Shown: positions 8,156 to 17,186 of the stretch, one piece after another | How the letters are laid out: each line of letters begins with the position of its first letter | Position numbering within the stretch: the stretch's first letter is position 1 | Assembly: GCA_038889235.1 (NCBI GenBank) | Contig: JAWAHN010000001.1 | Coordinates: 280,403-344,402 of the forward strand | Reading direction: 5' to 3' | Source: Candidatus Jordarchaeales archaeon | GTDB lineage: Archaea > Asgardarchaeota > Jordiarchaeia > Jordiarchaeales > Freyrarchaeaceae | DNA: 64,000 nucleotides | Notes under the pieces: model-generated | Database searches by the model: none | What the model was told of the DNA's origin: nothing | What the model saw: the letters and a program-made list of their open reading frames with translations, nothing else | Translations under genes and position numbers: made by a program

Positions 8156-9190
8156 TTGAGTGGGGAGGTAGCGTTGGTTACTGGGGCTTGCGGTTTTAAC
8201 GGGAGGTACATGGTTGAGTTGCTGTCTAGGAAAGGGTTTCATGTTAGGGCTACTGACGTGAAGGATGATGTTACGGGCGAGGTTAAGGCTGTTGGTGCTT
8301 CTGAGTTCGTGAAGGCAGACTTAACTAGGAGAGATGGACTGGAAGAGCTGGTTAAAGGTGTAGACGTTGTTTTTCATATCGCGGCGCTGTTCGATTACTT
8401 GGCTCCCATTGAGAAGCTTAGGCTGGTTAACGTTGAGGGGACGAGGAACTTGTTTGACGCGCTGCTTAAAGAGGGAAAGGTGCGAAGGATTATTCTTTGG
8501 AGTTCTGTCGCCGTTTACGGGATAGTTAACGAGAAAAACTATAAGCTTCCTGTGACTGAGGATCAGCCTTTGACTCCAGAGTGCCCTGGGGCCTACGATA
8601 GGTCGAAGCGGGAACAAGAAGAGCTGGCTTTAAAGTATTGTAAGGAGCATGGGCTGCCTGTTACTGTGATAAGACCAGCACCCATTTACGGTCCGGGCAA
8701 CGTCTACGGGGTGTACAACTTGATTTGGTTTGTCGCTAAGGGGGTTTTGCCCTTCCTTCCTGAAAACGCGGCTAAGGTTTCGCTGCCATTAGTCCACGTG
8801 GCTGATGTTTGTGAAGCAGCGTACTTTTTGGCTGAAAAGGAGAATACTGTTGGCGAAGTTTACAACGTTGTCGATGACAACACGCTTAACGCGAAGGAAA
8901 GCTTGGAGCTTATAGCCGCGCTGACTGGAGCACACCCCGTAGAATTTCCTGTCGCACCGTTAAGACTGCTCGCGAAAGTCATCAGGCAGCTGTCCAAGGT
9001 TTCCGGCTTTATGGCTAAGCGTAGGGGGGAAAGGCAGAAGCTTGAACCGGACATGCTGAACTACCTCCTCGGAAACTTTTACTTCTCCAACGAGAAGCTC
9101 AAAAGGGCAGGATATAAGTTTAGGTATCCTGACAGGAGGGTTGGGTTAGCTGAGACTATTTCGTGGTATATTGAAAGAGGGTTGCTTTGA
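8156..9190 (+). CDS. NAD(P)-dependent epimerase/dehydratase (extended SDR family)
   Basis: A 344-residue extended short-chain dehydrogenase. The nucleotide-binding turn is VTGACGFNGRYMVELL at residues 8-23, DVVFHIAALFDY is the second motif, and SSVAVYG and YDRSKREQEELALKYC give the catalytic Ser and the Tyr-x3-Lys. VIRPAPIYGPGNVYG and VHVADVCEAAYFLAE are typical of 3-beta-hydroxysteroid-dehydrogenase-like and sugar epimerase members. The start is TTG 8156, eight bases after GGAGGT. The substrate (a sugar nucleotide, or a lipid-linked or isoprenoid alcohol) is not determined. The following membrane-protein gene begins 12 bases later, suggesting co-transcription. Confidence 0.85.
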   Translation: MSGEVALVTGACGFNGRYMVELLSRKGFHVRATDVKDDVTGEVKAVGASEFVKADLTRRDGLEELVKGVDVVFHIAALFDYLAPIEKLRLVNVEGTRNLFDALLKEGKVRRIILWSSVAVYGIVNEKNYKLPVTEDQPLTPECPGAYDRSKREQEELALKYCKEHGLPVTVIRPAPIYGPGNVYGVYNLIWFVAKGVLPFLPENAAKVSLPLVHVADVCEAAYFLAEKENTVGEVYNVVDDNTLNAKESLELIAALTGAHPVEFPVAPLRLLAKVIRQLSKVSGFMAKRRGERQKLEPDMLNYLLGNFYFSNEKLKRAGYKFRYPDRRVGLAETISWYIERGLL

Positions 9191-9202
9191 GAGGTGAGAG
9201 GT

Positions 9203-9667
9203 ATGAGCTTCCTACTAGACGTCTTCCTCCTCCTCGGGATAGGCATCGCGATCTCATGGACTGTTAAGCGTAAGAGGTTCAACCACTTAAGGAAAACCCT
9301 GACACTACTGCTATCAGTGGTAACCATAGTGATCTTTTACTCTGTGGCGATATCGCTGTACGTGAACAACATATACTTCCCACCGTACTGGATGATGATG
9401 AACTTCGTCTGGTCTCTCCCCCTGCCAGTCTTCTCGTTCATGGGGCGAGACTTTATGATCAATAGCGGAGTGCTCTGGATAACGACACCGAACCCGTTAG
9501 ACCTACCTGCAAGCGTTTTCGGAGTATTCATAACGGACCCGGTAAGTTTAACAATAGCCATAGTACTCTTCGCCCTCTATCCGTTCTGGCTCTACCTTGG
9601 AATATTGCTCGGCAGATTTCTATTCGGCTCTAGGCCCGAAGAAAAGGGCATGTTGGGAGCCTTTTAG
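9203..9667 (+). CDS. Small integral membrane protein of unknown function
   Basis: A 154-residue protein with an N-terminal membrane helix (LLDVFLLLGIGIAISWTV), a second (LTLLLSVVTIVIFYSVAISLYV) and a third near the C-terminus (PVSLTIAIVLFALYPFWLYLGILLGRFLF). The loop between helices two and three is rich in aromatic residues and methionine (IYFPPYWMMMNFVWSLPLPVFSFMG). ATG 9203 is preferred, with GAGGTGAG seven bases upstream; a GTG at 9194 is possible. It sits directly after the epimerase gene. I do not recognise the family. Confidence 0.65.
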   Translation: MSFLLDVFLLLGIGIAISWTVKRKRFNHLRKTLTLLLSVVTIVIFYSVAISLYVNNIYFPPYWMMMNFVWSLPLPVFSFMGRDFMINSGVLWITTPNPLDLPASVFGVFITDPVSLTIAIVLFALYPFWLYLGILLGRFLFGSRPEEKGMLGAF

Positions 9668-9806
9668 AGGAATTGAACACAACGGACAAGGAAAACTTAC
9701 ACTTCTTTCTCCTCTTTTCTCATTCGTTTCTAAGCTCTGCGGAGGTAGGCTTAAGTTTATATAAACGATTGATGGGTTTGTTGTTTCACTAGGCAGGTGG
9801 CGAGTG

Positions 9807-10310
9807 ATGAAGGTTCGCGGTAAGGTTTGGAAGTTTGGCGACAACATCGATACTGACGTAGTGATTCCTGGAAGGTATCTAACTCTCCGAGACCCTGACG
9901 AGATGGCTTCCCACGCTATGGAGGTCATTAGGCCGGAGTTTGCCAAAATGGTGAAGCCGGGTGACATTATAGTTGCGGGAAGGAATTTTGGGTGTGGTTC
10001 CAGCAGGGAGGAGGCGGCGTTCGTCCTCAAGCGCCTTGGCGTTGGCGCAGTAGTCGCAGAGTCTTTCGCGAGAATATTCTTTAGGAACGCGATAAACCTT
10101 GGGCTTCCCGTGGTTGAATGTAAGGGTGTTTCTGAAGCTGTGAATGAAGGGGACGAGGTTGAGGTGGATCTTGAAAAAGGTGTTCTTAGAAACGTGACAA
10201 GGAACGTTGAGCTAAGCTGCACGGTTCTACCGGAGTTCTTAATGGAGTTCATAAAGAGCGGGGGGGCTATAGAGGCATTGAAAAAGAAACTTAAGGCTCA
10301 GACTAAGTGA
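9807..10310 (+). CDS. leuD: 3-isopropylmalate dehydratase/homoaconitase small subunit (LeuD family)
   Basis: A 167-residue aconitase swivel-domain protein with the family hallmarks FGDNIDTDVVIPGRYL (about 10-25), AGRNFGCGSSREEA (55-68) and VVAESFARIFFRNAINLGLP. It would form the small subunit of an isopropylmalate, homoaconitate or 2-methylmalate type isomerase with a large Fe-S subunit encoded elsewhere. The specificity loop after GRYL reads TLRD rather than a clear leucine-pathway or homoaconitase signature, so the substrate is uncertain. ATG 9807 is preferred over the GTG just before it; AGGTGG lies upstream, and TTTATATAAACG near 9756 is a good TATA box. Confidence 0.85.
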   Translation: MKVRGKVWKFGDNIDTDVVIPGRYLTLRDPDEMASHAMEVIRPEFAKMVKPGDIIVAGRNFGCGSSREEAAFVLKRLGVGAVVAESFARIFFRNAINLGLPVVECKGVSEAVNEGDEVEVDLEKGVLRNVTRNVELSCTVLPEFLMEFIKSGGAIEALKKKLKAQTK

Positions 10311-10354
10311 GAAATAGGAGGAAAGGAGCGGAGAAGCGCCGTGCGGTGAGAAAG

Positions 10355-10792
10355 CTACTTTTGCCGCGTTTTTATTTCTAGGTTTACCGGTATTCCCCGC
10401 TCCACGGACTTGGTGACTATGCAATAGTTTCTGAATATCGAGAGACACTGCTCGGCTTTCTTAGCTGTTTCGCTGTCGAGTTCCACGATTAGCTCAACGT
10501 CTACGTTCTTAACTCTAAGGTACCCGTTTTCCCTTACAACGACAACCTTAGACTTCACGGAAACATCGTAAGGGGAGAGCTTCGCCTTTTTGAAGCAGAA
10601 CATTAATGCCGCTGATAAGCAACCGCCAATTGATGCTGCCAGAAGGTCGAGAGGGCTAAACCCGGACGCGTCGCCGCCTATTTCCCGGGGCTCGTCCATT
10701 ATTAGAGGTGGAAATCCATCTATTTTAGCTTCGAAGCTGAGTTTCTCACGCCACTTCAATTCTGCTTCAGCCACAAGAACGGGTTCACTCAT
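10355..10792 (-). CDS. OsmC/Ohr family protein
   Basis: A 145-residue OsmC-like protein. The two redox-active cysteines are in SIGGCLSAALMF (near residue 58) and FRNYCIVTKSV (near 124). The family members reduce organic or inorganic hydroperoxides; some archaeal members are of unknown role. The start ATG has GGTGG upstream. A paralogue with the same architecture lies at 23619-24044, immediately after hdrB. The gene converges on leuD, with a 44-base gap. Confidence 0.85.
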   Translation of the reverse strand: MSEPVLVAEAELKWREKLSFEAKIDGFPPLIMDEPREIGGDASGFSPLDLLAASIGGCLSAALMFCFKKAKLSPYDVSVKSKVVVVRENGYLRVKNVDVELIVELDSETAKKAEQCLSIFRNYCIVTKSVERGIPVNLEIKTRQK

Positions 10793-11452
10793 TAATCCAC
10801 CCCTCTGACACGAAAGAAAACACTAGGTGGAGCTAGCGGCTTTTCTAAGCCTAGAAAACGCATATAACTCTTTTGCCAGCGGTGTTCCAATGTGAAAGCC
10901 GCCTGCTTTCAGGCACTACATGAAGTAACAAATAGGAAGACTTCAACTGAGTGCAGGCAAGAGGTTCAACTACCGAGTTGAGGACATTAACCCGCCGAAA
11001 GCCGCAACGGCTACACTTACCATCTGAAAATTTTCTTTTCAATAGATCCCTCTTCGTGGCTTAAAACGGCCGATAATTTATTTATAAATTTAAGTGTTTA
11101 TTGTTGTCTCAAGCGTTTCACTTTGAATCATTGTGGCTGCAGGGGAATTGGCGCCCGGTAATGTAATTGTCTACGTGTTATTTTATTCCTTCCTTCACAC
11201 TTCTCGTTAATGTGAGGCCCTCTTCTCTCAAATGACTCGTTTTTACTGCTGGCTTTTTCTCTTCTCGAGCCTAACGTCAATACCGTGAGGCGATCTGGCA
11301 AAAACGACGTTAATTTTTTGAAGAAGGTTGAGCGATTAAAGTTACACGGGGAAAGTTTTCCCCTTATTTTAAGTGAACTTTTCCGCGGACCTAAAAAACC
11401 AAAAAGTTTTTTGGGTTCTCTGAGCCTCTTCGTGAGAGAGGGGTGGTTTATT
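10793..11452. other. Intergenic region without a recognised gene
   Basis: About 660 bases between OsmC and the nitroreductase. AT-rich sequence near 11080-11100 (AATTTATTTATAAATTTAAG) could carry promoter elements. The minus strand at 10851-11042 contains a short open frame with a single CSRCG pair, which is too weak to call. The plus frame open from 11285 appears to be untranslated leader of the nitroreductase. Confidence 0.45.
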
Positions 11453-11974
11453 GTGGATTTCTTCGAAGTAGTAAGGGCAAGGAGGAGTGTGCGAAGCTAT
11501 TTGGACGAAGATGTTTCTGACGGTGAGGTGAGAAGGCTTCTTGAGGCGGCGATTCTTGCTCCCTCAGCTGGAAACTGCCAGCCGTGGGAGTTTATCGTTG
11601 TAAGAGACGAAAAACGCAAGGAGGCTTTGTCTAAAGCCGCCCTTGGGCAGAGGTTTATTGCCGAGGCGCCTGTGGTTATAGTTGTGTGCGCTAACATTCC
11701 GAGGACTGCAGCCCATTATGGGCCTCGGGGGGCGAACCTCTACGTGATACAGGACACGGCGGCAGCCACTCAGAACATACTTCTCGCGGCAACAGCTATG
11801 GGTTTAGCAACTTGTTGGGTTGGGGCTTTTGACGAGAGGAAGGTGTCAGAAATACTGGAACTACCGGAAGAGGTAAGGCCGCTTGCGATAATACCAGTCG
11901 GCCGACCGAGAAAGGTTCCACCTATGCCTCCGAGGATACCGTTGGAGCGCGTGGTTCACTACGAGAAGTGGTGA
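11453..11974 (+). CDS. Nitroreductase family flavoprotein
   Basis: A 173-residue nitroreductase, the usual length for the short archaeal members. Motifs are the FMN-binding RARRSVRSYLDEDV at the N-terminus, LEAAILAPSAGNCQPWEFIVV, and NILLAATAMGLATCWVGAF. These FMN enzymes use NAD(P)H or a deazaflavin to reduce quinones, nitro compounds or flavins. The start GTG 11453 is chosen because GAGAGGGGTGG lies just upstream and the domain begins right there. The frame extends back to 11285, but that stretch has no family similarity. Confidence 0.85.
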   Translation: MDFFEVVRARRSVRSYLDEDVSDGEVRRLLEAAILAPSAGNCQPWEFIVVRDEKRKEALSKAALGQRFIAEAPVVIVVCANIPRTAAHYGPRGANLYVIQDTAAATQNILLAATAMGLATCWVGAFDERKVSEILELPEEVRPLAIIPVGRPRKVPPMPPRIPLERVVHYEKW

Positions 11975-11986
11975 ACATCTTCCCCT

Positions 11987-12259
11987 TCACTTTATTTTGA
12001 AATCCTTGAACTCTCCCTTGTATTCCTCCCAGAAGATTTCCACGTTAGTCACCCTGGCAGCTGGCGGTCCTCTTTTACAGAACTCAATGAGGGCTTCGAC
12101 AGCCTCTTTTTCTCCCTCAAAAACGGCCTCCACTCGTCCGTCTGGGAGGTTTCTAACCCACCCTGTTACGCCACGTTGCTTAGCTTCCCTTCTAGTAGTG
12201 TCCCTAAAGAAGACCCCTTGAACCCTCCCACTAACGATAACCCTAGCTCTAACCTTCAA
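11987..12259 (-). CDS. acyP: Acylphosphatase
   Basis: A 90-residue protein with the full acylphosphatase signature: [22 protein letters not shown] (catalytic Arg20 by family alignment), [21 protein letters not shown] (catalytic Asn) and the C-terminal [18 protein letters not shown]. It hydrolyses acyl phosphates such as acetyl phosphate or carbamoyl phosphate. It begins with TTG. It converges with the nitroreductase gene, with a 12-base gap. Confidence 0.9.
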   Translation of the reverse strand: MKVRARVIVSGRVQGVFFRDTTRREAKQRGVTGWVRNLPDGRVEAVFEGEKEAVEALIEFCKRGPPAARVTNVEIFWEEYKGEFKDFKIK

Positions 12260-12394
12260 GGAAATTCGAACCCTCCCCTCCGAGCGGTGGACATTTGGTG
12301 AGTAGCCCAGTGATGGGGGCTTTACAGTGTTCAGCGGTGCAAAGTTTAAACGTTTTGGCTAAAGGATTTGGAGAAGTGATGAGTTGTTCAACGT

Positions 12395-13081
12395 TCACCT
12401 GCGTCTTGGTGGCCTTTTTATTGAGACGAGCCTTATGAACTCTGCCGTGTCTTCTGCAGAGTCGGCTATTCCCTCAACGAAGTCTATCATGTTGCTTAAG
12501 GTTATCGCCGCGAATGGAGGAATTTCACTGCACTTCCATTCTTGAAGCGACTTCCTTAGAGCTAAGTGGTCTTGGTCCACTTCAAACTCTATGCGGTCTA
12601 CCTCGTCTACGAGAGGTATAATGTCGCGTCCCTCTCTGAGAGCATCTATGGTTTCTAATAGCTTCTCCACGCACTTCTTGGCGTCGTGCAACATTCTTAC
12701 GAACTGTTCGCCTAGCATCCTGATATACTGTGGGTCCAAGATGGAGATCCTTCTGGCAACAGCGTTAGCGTTGTTGGCTACGGCGTCAAGCCGTTTAGTC
12801 AGGTGAACCAAGTCTTCTCTCTCGGAAGGATCCAGCCGTCCCTCTGAAAGCGTAGTGAGGATGCTTCTCCTTATGATGTCTGCCTCGTGTTCTATCTCAC
12901 CAACCCTGCGTGCTACAACAGATATTTCCTCGGGGCTGCAACCGCTCATTATCAGTTCAACTAAGCTGACAAGTTCTGTAACGCAGTTGAAAACCTTCCT
13001 GGTGTGCTCGTCTATCAAACTGATCGATTTTTCCTCTCTCCTAACGCGGAACCAACTGGCTAAATCAGGCAACACAACCAC
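12395..13081 (-). CDS. DUF47/PhoU-like phosphate transport regulator
   Basis: A 228-residue all-helical protein of the DUF47 (PhoU-related) family: IEHEADIIRRSILTTLSEG, DPSEREDLVHLTKRLDAVANNANAVARRI and VDEVDRIEFEVDQDHLALRK are characteristic metal-binding E/DxxxD stretches. Members usually sit next to PiT-type phosphate permeases and regulate them; no permease is adjacent here. A second, diverged DUF47 gene lies at 51223-51873, before guaA. The start is GTG, one of several closely spaced alternatives. Confidence 0.8.
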   Translation of the reverse strand: MVVLPDLASWFRVRREEKSISLIDEHTRKVFNCVTELVSLVELIMSGCSPEEISVVARRVGEIEHEADIIRRSILTTLSEGRLDPSEREDLVHLTKRLDAVANNANAVARRISILDPQYIRMLGEQFVRMLHDAKKCVEKLLETIDALREGRDIIPLVDEVDRIEFEVDQDHLALRKSLQEWKCSEIPPFAAITLSNMIDFVEGIADSAEDTAEFIRLVSIKRPPRRR

Positions 13082-13267
13082 CCTTCAATAAGAAAACAAC
13101 TTCAAACCGTAAGGTGCAAGAGACATTATTTTAACCTTGAGATATTGAGACCTTTTTAGGTTTTTCCTAGGTTTCTTCCCAAACAGTTTTTCCATGAAGT
13201 GACTGAAAAAAGGGGGGTTATTGTTCTTTTTAATGACGTAGGCAGACGGCCTCCAACGCGTGTAGCC

Positions 13268-14164
13268 TTACGCCTTCAGCTTCGACGCCAGCTGGTTAAC
13301 GGCTTGTTCCATTCCGGGGGCGTGCAAACTACACCCTGCGAAGCCTTCGTCTTTGAGTGCTTTAATGAACTTCGTGAAGAACTCTATGTTCACCTTTAAG
13401 CGCGCTTTTACTTTTTCTTCTCCCTCCAGCGTTTCGGCTTTCTCAAGAGCATTTATCAGCTCTGGGGGAACGATGACTCGCGGGTCTTCGTTTAAGCGTC
13501 TCGCGTCGGCCACGTTAGCAGGTATCCTAATGCCAACTACCACCGGGACGCCGAGAAAACTAACAGCTTTCTTGAAGCTCTTCAAAGCTTCAAAGTTGAA
13601 AGTGGGATAGGTGACTATGAAGTCTAATCCGGCTTTAGTCATTCTTTCAAGCCTCTTCACCTCGACCTCAATGGGAGAAGCCGCTGGAAAGGCTATTGCC
13701 CCAACGCATAAGTTCGGTGGCTCCGGAATCTTCTGCCCAAAAACCTCCCCTTTTTCGGACAGTGTTTTCAACATCTGGACTAGTTGGGCGGAGTCTAAGT
13801 CGAAGACTGCCATGGCATGTGGAATGTCGCTCATCTTCGGGTGACTGCCATCGGTCACCAGGAAGTGGTTGACACCAAGCATTCCAGCAGCTAGGACGTC
13901 TGAAAGTAGGGCTGCCCTATTCCTGTCCCTGCACGTGAGCTGGCATATGACTTCCAACCCGGTCTCTTTCTTCACAACTCCAGACACGACGACAGTGTTA
14001 GCCACGCCCAGCGTTTCTCTGGGCTCGGAAACTATGACCGCTGAAACCTTACCCATGGATTTAACTGCTTCAACAATAGCTTTCAGGTTGGTAACCCTTG
14101 CAGAGTCCACTTGGCCTATGACGGCGAACCCTTTCTCCAAAAAACCCTTCATCTTCAACCACAT
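13268..14164 (-). CDS. metF: Methylenetetrahydrofolate (or methylene-H4MPT) reductase, MetF subunit
   Basis: About 298 residues of the MetF TIM-barrel family: FAVIGQVDSARVTNLKAIVEAVKS at the N-terminus, VICQLTCRDRNRAALLSDVLAAGMLGVNHFLVTDGSHP (the flavin- and folate-binding region), GAIAFPAA and LDFIVTYPTFNFEAL. It reduces the C1 carrier from methylene to methyl level. ATG 14164 overlaps the metV stop (TGATG), so the two are translationally coupled. In acetogens such as Moorella, MetF works with MetV and Hdr-like proteins; a Hdr cluster lies 4 kb away here. Whether the carrier is folate or methanopterin is not evident. Confidence 0.85.
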   Translation of the reverse strand: MWLKMKGFLEKGFAVIGQVDSARVTNLKAIVEAVKSMGKVSAVIVSEPRETLGVANTVVVSGVVKKETGLEVICQLTCRDRNRAALLSDVLAAGMLGVNHFLVTDGSHPKMSDIPHAMAVFDLDSAQLVQMLKTLSEKGEVFGQKIPEPPNLCVGAIAFPAASPIEVEVKRLERMTKAGLDFIVTYPTFNFEALKSFKKAVSFLGVPVVVGIRIPANVADARRLNEDPRVIVPPELINALEKAETLEGEEKVKARLKVNIEFFTKFIKALKDEGFAGCSLHAPGMEQAVNQLASKLKA

Positions 14165-14823
14165 CACCACACGAGCTTAGCTGCCCCGACTTTGACATTC
14201 CTGTCGAGTGGGGGATTTATTTTGAGAAAGTCTGCTTCCCTTCCCTCGCTCTTCATCCTCTCCCACACCTTCACCCAGACGCAGTCAACTTCATCCCCGA
14301 TAACCCCACACTTGCCGTTAATCATATCTTCGCACGGCCCGTTCATGAGCCCCTTCGCGCACAAAACCTTAGGACATAACCCCTCTGTCTCGTTGAGGAC
14401 GCATACCCCACACTCTCTGCACCTTTCTAAAAATCGTCCTATGTGCTCCACCTCCCCAAGGAAGACGGTGTCTAGGGCGGCCACTGTCTTCTTTCCGCTG
14501 GCTTCACCTACAGCTTGCACCCCTGCACCGCAAGACATGACAAGCAGAGCATCAGCCCTTTTGACCTCCTCATCGATTCTCTTTAGGTCACGTCTGTTTA
14601 TCCTAACGTCGCAAGGTGATTCTATTACTATTGAGGCTAGGACGTTTTTGCCCCACTCCAGGAGCTTCTTAACCATCTCCTTCACTTGATCCTCGCCACC
14701 GGTCCTACATATCGTGGCGCATGTACCACACCCGATGACTACTATGTCGCGGTATGGTTCAAGCGCCCGCTTTACCTCCTCATCAGACTTAGCCACGGTA
14801 ACTATCAATTCAAAAACCCCCAA
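14164..14823 (-). CDS. metV: MetV-type methylenetetrahydrofolate reductase C-terminal domain protein
   Basis: A 219-residue cysteine-rich protein of the MetV family. Visible cysteine groups are VIGCGTCATIC (about 30-40), IESPCDV, MSCGAGVQAVGE and the C-terminal ECGVCVLNETEGLCP, VLCAKGLMNGPCEDM and GKCG. MetV is required for MetF activity in the Wood-Ljungdahl pathway of several acetogens, where it carries Fe-S and zinc sites and links MetF to electron donors. It is located directly upstream of metF with overlapping stop and start, so the two products probably form one complex. Confidence 0.85.
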   Translation of the reverse strand: MGVFELIVTVAKSDEEVKRALEPYRDIVVIGCGTCATICRTGGEDQVKEMVKKLLEWGKNVLASIVIESPCDVRINRRDLKRIDEEVKRADALLVMSCGAGVQAVGEASGKKTVAALDTVFLGEVEHIGRFLERCRECGVCVLNETEGLCPKVLCAKGLMNGPCEDMINGKCGVIGDEVDCVWVKVWERMKSEGREADFLKINPPLDRNVKVGAAKLVW

Positions 14824-14979
14824 CTGCCGGGAGACAAAACTAATTGGCTCGCAGGCATAATTTAAATGTTGTTTTCCGCCACCACATGAGAAGGCCAGAG
14901 TCTTTGTCTGAAAATTTTATAACTAGGGAGGAAAACATGAAAAAACTAAAAAGTAGGCACGAACCGGTGGGTTCTAGGC

Positions 14980-15888
14980 TTGAATGAGGCGAGTAGGCAG
15001 CTTATACATGCTTCCTGCTTAAGCACTACTTGGAAGCTTTTCCTTAACTGTAGGCCGTGGAATGCAGCTAGCTGGGCTAGCTTAGTAGTGTTCGGGTGGA
15101 CGACGACAATTAAAGAATTCTCACTTGTAGACTTCTTCGCCAACTTAGTTGTTCTAGGCTTCTTTTCAGTACTTCTTAACGGAGTCTCCTTCGCTGTCAA
15201 CAACGTTTTTGACATTGAAGAGGATAGGAGGGCTTCTAAGAGGAACCTCGTCGCAAGTGGAGAGGTCGATGCGAGAAAGGTACTTATGTTCTCCCTAGTT
15301 ATTAGTGGATTCTCGCTTGTCTTTTTCGCCTACACCTGCGGGCTAGAGGGAGCGCTACTTGCGCTATCCTGCCTCGTGCTTGGTTTGCTCTACTCGGCGC
15401 CGCCTTTCAGGTTCAAGGAGAGGCCCATGCTAGATGTGGCATCCCACGGCCTTTTCTTGGGATCCCTCCTAGTTTTACTGGGGGCTTACTTTAGAGACGG
15501 GGCGCCAAACAACGTGACCTATGCTTACTCGATAGCCTTCTTCTTCATCTCGTGCATCTTCCAGCTTCAGAACCTGCTCGGGGACTATGCTTTCGACAGA
15601 GACGCGGGAGTTAAGACGAGTATTGTGAGACTTGGCTCTCTTGAAAAGGGACGGGTGATTTCCAGCATTTTCATCGCTGTCGGGATCGTTGTAACCGTGG
15701 TGGCTGCGTGGCATTTCAACATTAACCCGCTACTATTAGCTGTCTTGCTTTCCGTGCAGGTCTTGAATCTTCTGCTCATCCAGCCTAAAACTCCAGTTTA
15801 CGCGGTTTACGTTTTCCAGAAGAAGGTTCAGCCATACCTAATGACGTGTTGGGGAACTGTTCTGCTTTTCGCAACGCTAGTCTCTTGA
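14980..15888 (+). CDS. UbiA-family prenyltransferase
   Basis: A 302-residue polytopic membrane enzyme. The two Asp-rich motifs are NNVFDIEEDRRASKRN (about 75-90) and GDYAFDRDAGVKTSIVRLG (about 200-218); eight or nine hydrophobic helices surround them. UbiA members attach polyprenyl chains to acceptors; in archaea common jobs are digeranylgeranylglyceryl phosphate synthesis for membrane lipids, or quinone and heme modification. The NxxxDxxxD order and the archaeal context make a lipid role likely but not certain. TTG 14980 is the chosen start, with GGTGGG upstream. Confidence 0.8.
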   Translation: MNEASRQLIHASCLSTTWKLFLNCRPWNAASWASLVVFGWTTTIKEFSLVDFFANLVVLGFFSVLLNGVSFAVNNVFDIEEDRRASKRNLVASGEVDARKVLMFSLVISGFSLVFFAYTCGLEGALLALSCLVLGLLYSAPPFRFKERPMLDVASHGLFLGSLLVLLGAYFRDGAPNNVTYAYSIAFFFISCIFQLQNLLGDYAFDRDAGVKTSIVRLGSLEKGRVISSIFIAVGIVVTVVAAWHFNINPLLLAVLLSVQVLNLLLIQPKTPVYAVYVFQKKVQPYLMTCWGTVLLFATLVS

Positions 15889-15918
15889 TAAAATAAGGGG
15901 TTTGTGAGCCTTTAACGG

Positions 15919-16968
15919 TCACTTCCTCAGAAATTCCGCGATAAGTCTCTCAGCGTCGGATAGCCTTACGGAAAACGGTGGCTTCTTGAAGCCGTAAGCG
16001 CAAAGGGGAAGTATAACGCCGCCCATCCCCTTGTCCATTGCGAACTTGACCCCTCTTATTACGTCGACGAGTATTCCGGCGGCGTTTGGCCCGTCCACGG
16101 TGTTGAGGAATATGTCTATTTTCACCGGCGTTCTGTTAAAGTAAAGTCCTCTAACCCAGAAGTAGGATGCCCTAGAGTTTTTCATGAAGCTTATGTAGTC
16201 AGTTGTTCCCGCTACAACCGGCGCGTCGTATGGAAGCGAGGCTTTAACCGCCGCAGTCTTAACCCGCCTTTTGAAGTCACCCCTATCCCTCTGCAGAGTG
16301 TTTAGAGCTTCCAAGCCACCGCCTATGTCTAGCTGGTATGTTTCCTCTACCTTGACACCCCTTTTCACGAGGAACTCTAGGATCGCCTTGTGCAGGACTG
16401 TGGCGCCTATCTGGTCCATTAGGTCGTCTCCGACTAAAGGTAGGCCGGCCGACTGGAACTTTGAGGCCCACTTTTCGCTCACGGCGATCTCAGCCGGCGT
16501 CGCGTTTATGAACGCGCAGCCAGCCTTGAGAGCTTGTTCAGCATACCAATTTGAAGCCTCAACGCCGCCAGTGGGTATGAGGTTGACTAATATTTCGGCA
16601 CCGGACTCTTTGAGCTCTTTAGCTACGTCCACCGGTTTCTCCTCGCTCACCTTAACATAGTCGGAGATGTATTCGCCGATCCCGTCCTTAACCTCGCCCA
16701 TCTTGACCTTGACACCAGTTTTCGGGACGTCATAAATCTTCTCGTAACAATTGGGTTCAGCGAAAATGGCTTCCGAGAGGTCTTTCCCAACCTTGCGTGC
16801 GTCAACGTCAAAGGCAGCCACAAATTCTATGTCACCAACAGTGTATCCGCCGAAAACTTCGTGCATTAGCCCGACGGTATCACCATGATTCTTGTACATG
16901 TAAACCCCTTGGACAAGAGCGGAGCAGCAGTTTCCAACGCCTGCAACCGCAACCTTGATCTTACCCAT
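15919..16968 (-). CDS. myo-Inositol-1-phosphate synthase
   Basis: A 349-residue protein of the archaeal/actinobacterial MIPS family: KVAVAGVGNCCSALVQGVYMYK at the N-terminus is the NAD-binding turn, with GYTVGDIEFVAAFDVDARKVGKDL, VNLIPTGGVEASNWYAEQALKAG, GDDLMDQIGATVLHK and LDIGGGLEALNTLQRDR downstream. It converts glucose 6-phosphate to 1L-myo-inositol 1-phosphate, the precursor for inositol-containing archaeal lipids or compatible solutes. ATG 16968 is chosen because GGAGG lies about ten bases upstream and the domain starts there; the frame is open much farther upstream without similarity and overlaps mer. Confidence 0.9.
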   Translation of the reverse strand: MGKIKVAVAGVGNCCSALVQGVYMYKNHGDTVGLMHEVFGGYTVGDIEFVAAFDVDARKVGKDLSEAIFAEPNCYEKIYDVPKTGVKVKMGEVKDGIGEYISDYVKVSEEKPVDVAKELKESGAEILVNLIPTGGVEASNWYAEQALKAGCAFINATPAEIAVSEKWASKFQSAGLPLVGDDLMDQIGATVLHKAILEFLVKRGVKVEETYQLDIGGGLEALNTLQRDRGDFKRRVKTAAVKASLPYDAPVVAGTTDYISFMKNSRASYFWVRGLYFNRTPVKIDIFLNTVDGPNAAGILVDVIRGVKFAMDKGMGGVILPLCAYGFKKPPFSVRLSDAERLIAEFLRK

Positions 16969-17186
16969 ACCAAAGCCCTCCGAGACGTGAAAACAGGGGA
17001 ATGCCGCAAAATCCCTAGCTGGGGGTACATTAAAAAAGGTTGCGTTTAGCAACTTTGCAACCCAAGAATCTAACGGCTTAAAGTCAAGCATGCGTCCTTT
17101 AAACGGCAAAGGATGAGAAGACACAACCTGGGAGCTGAGTGCAAGAAAAGCGGGGAGGTCGTTTTTGGTTCCAGGAAAAAGGGAGT

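Noticed and set aside
10851-11042. Minus-strand frame with a CSRCGF pair, possibly a TnpB-like zinc-ribbon remnant
   Set aside because: Only one cysteine pair, and no other transposase motif or insertion-sequence ends nearby.
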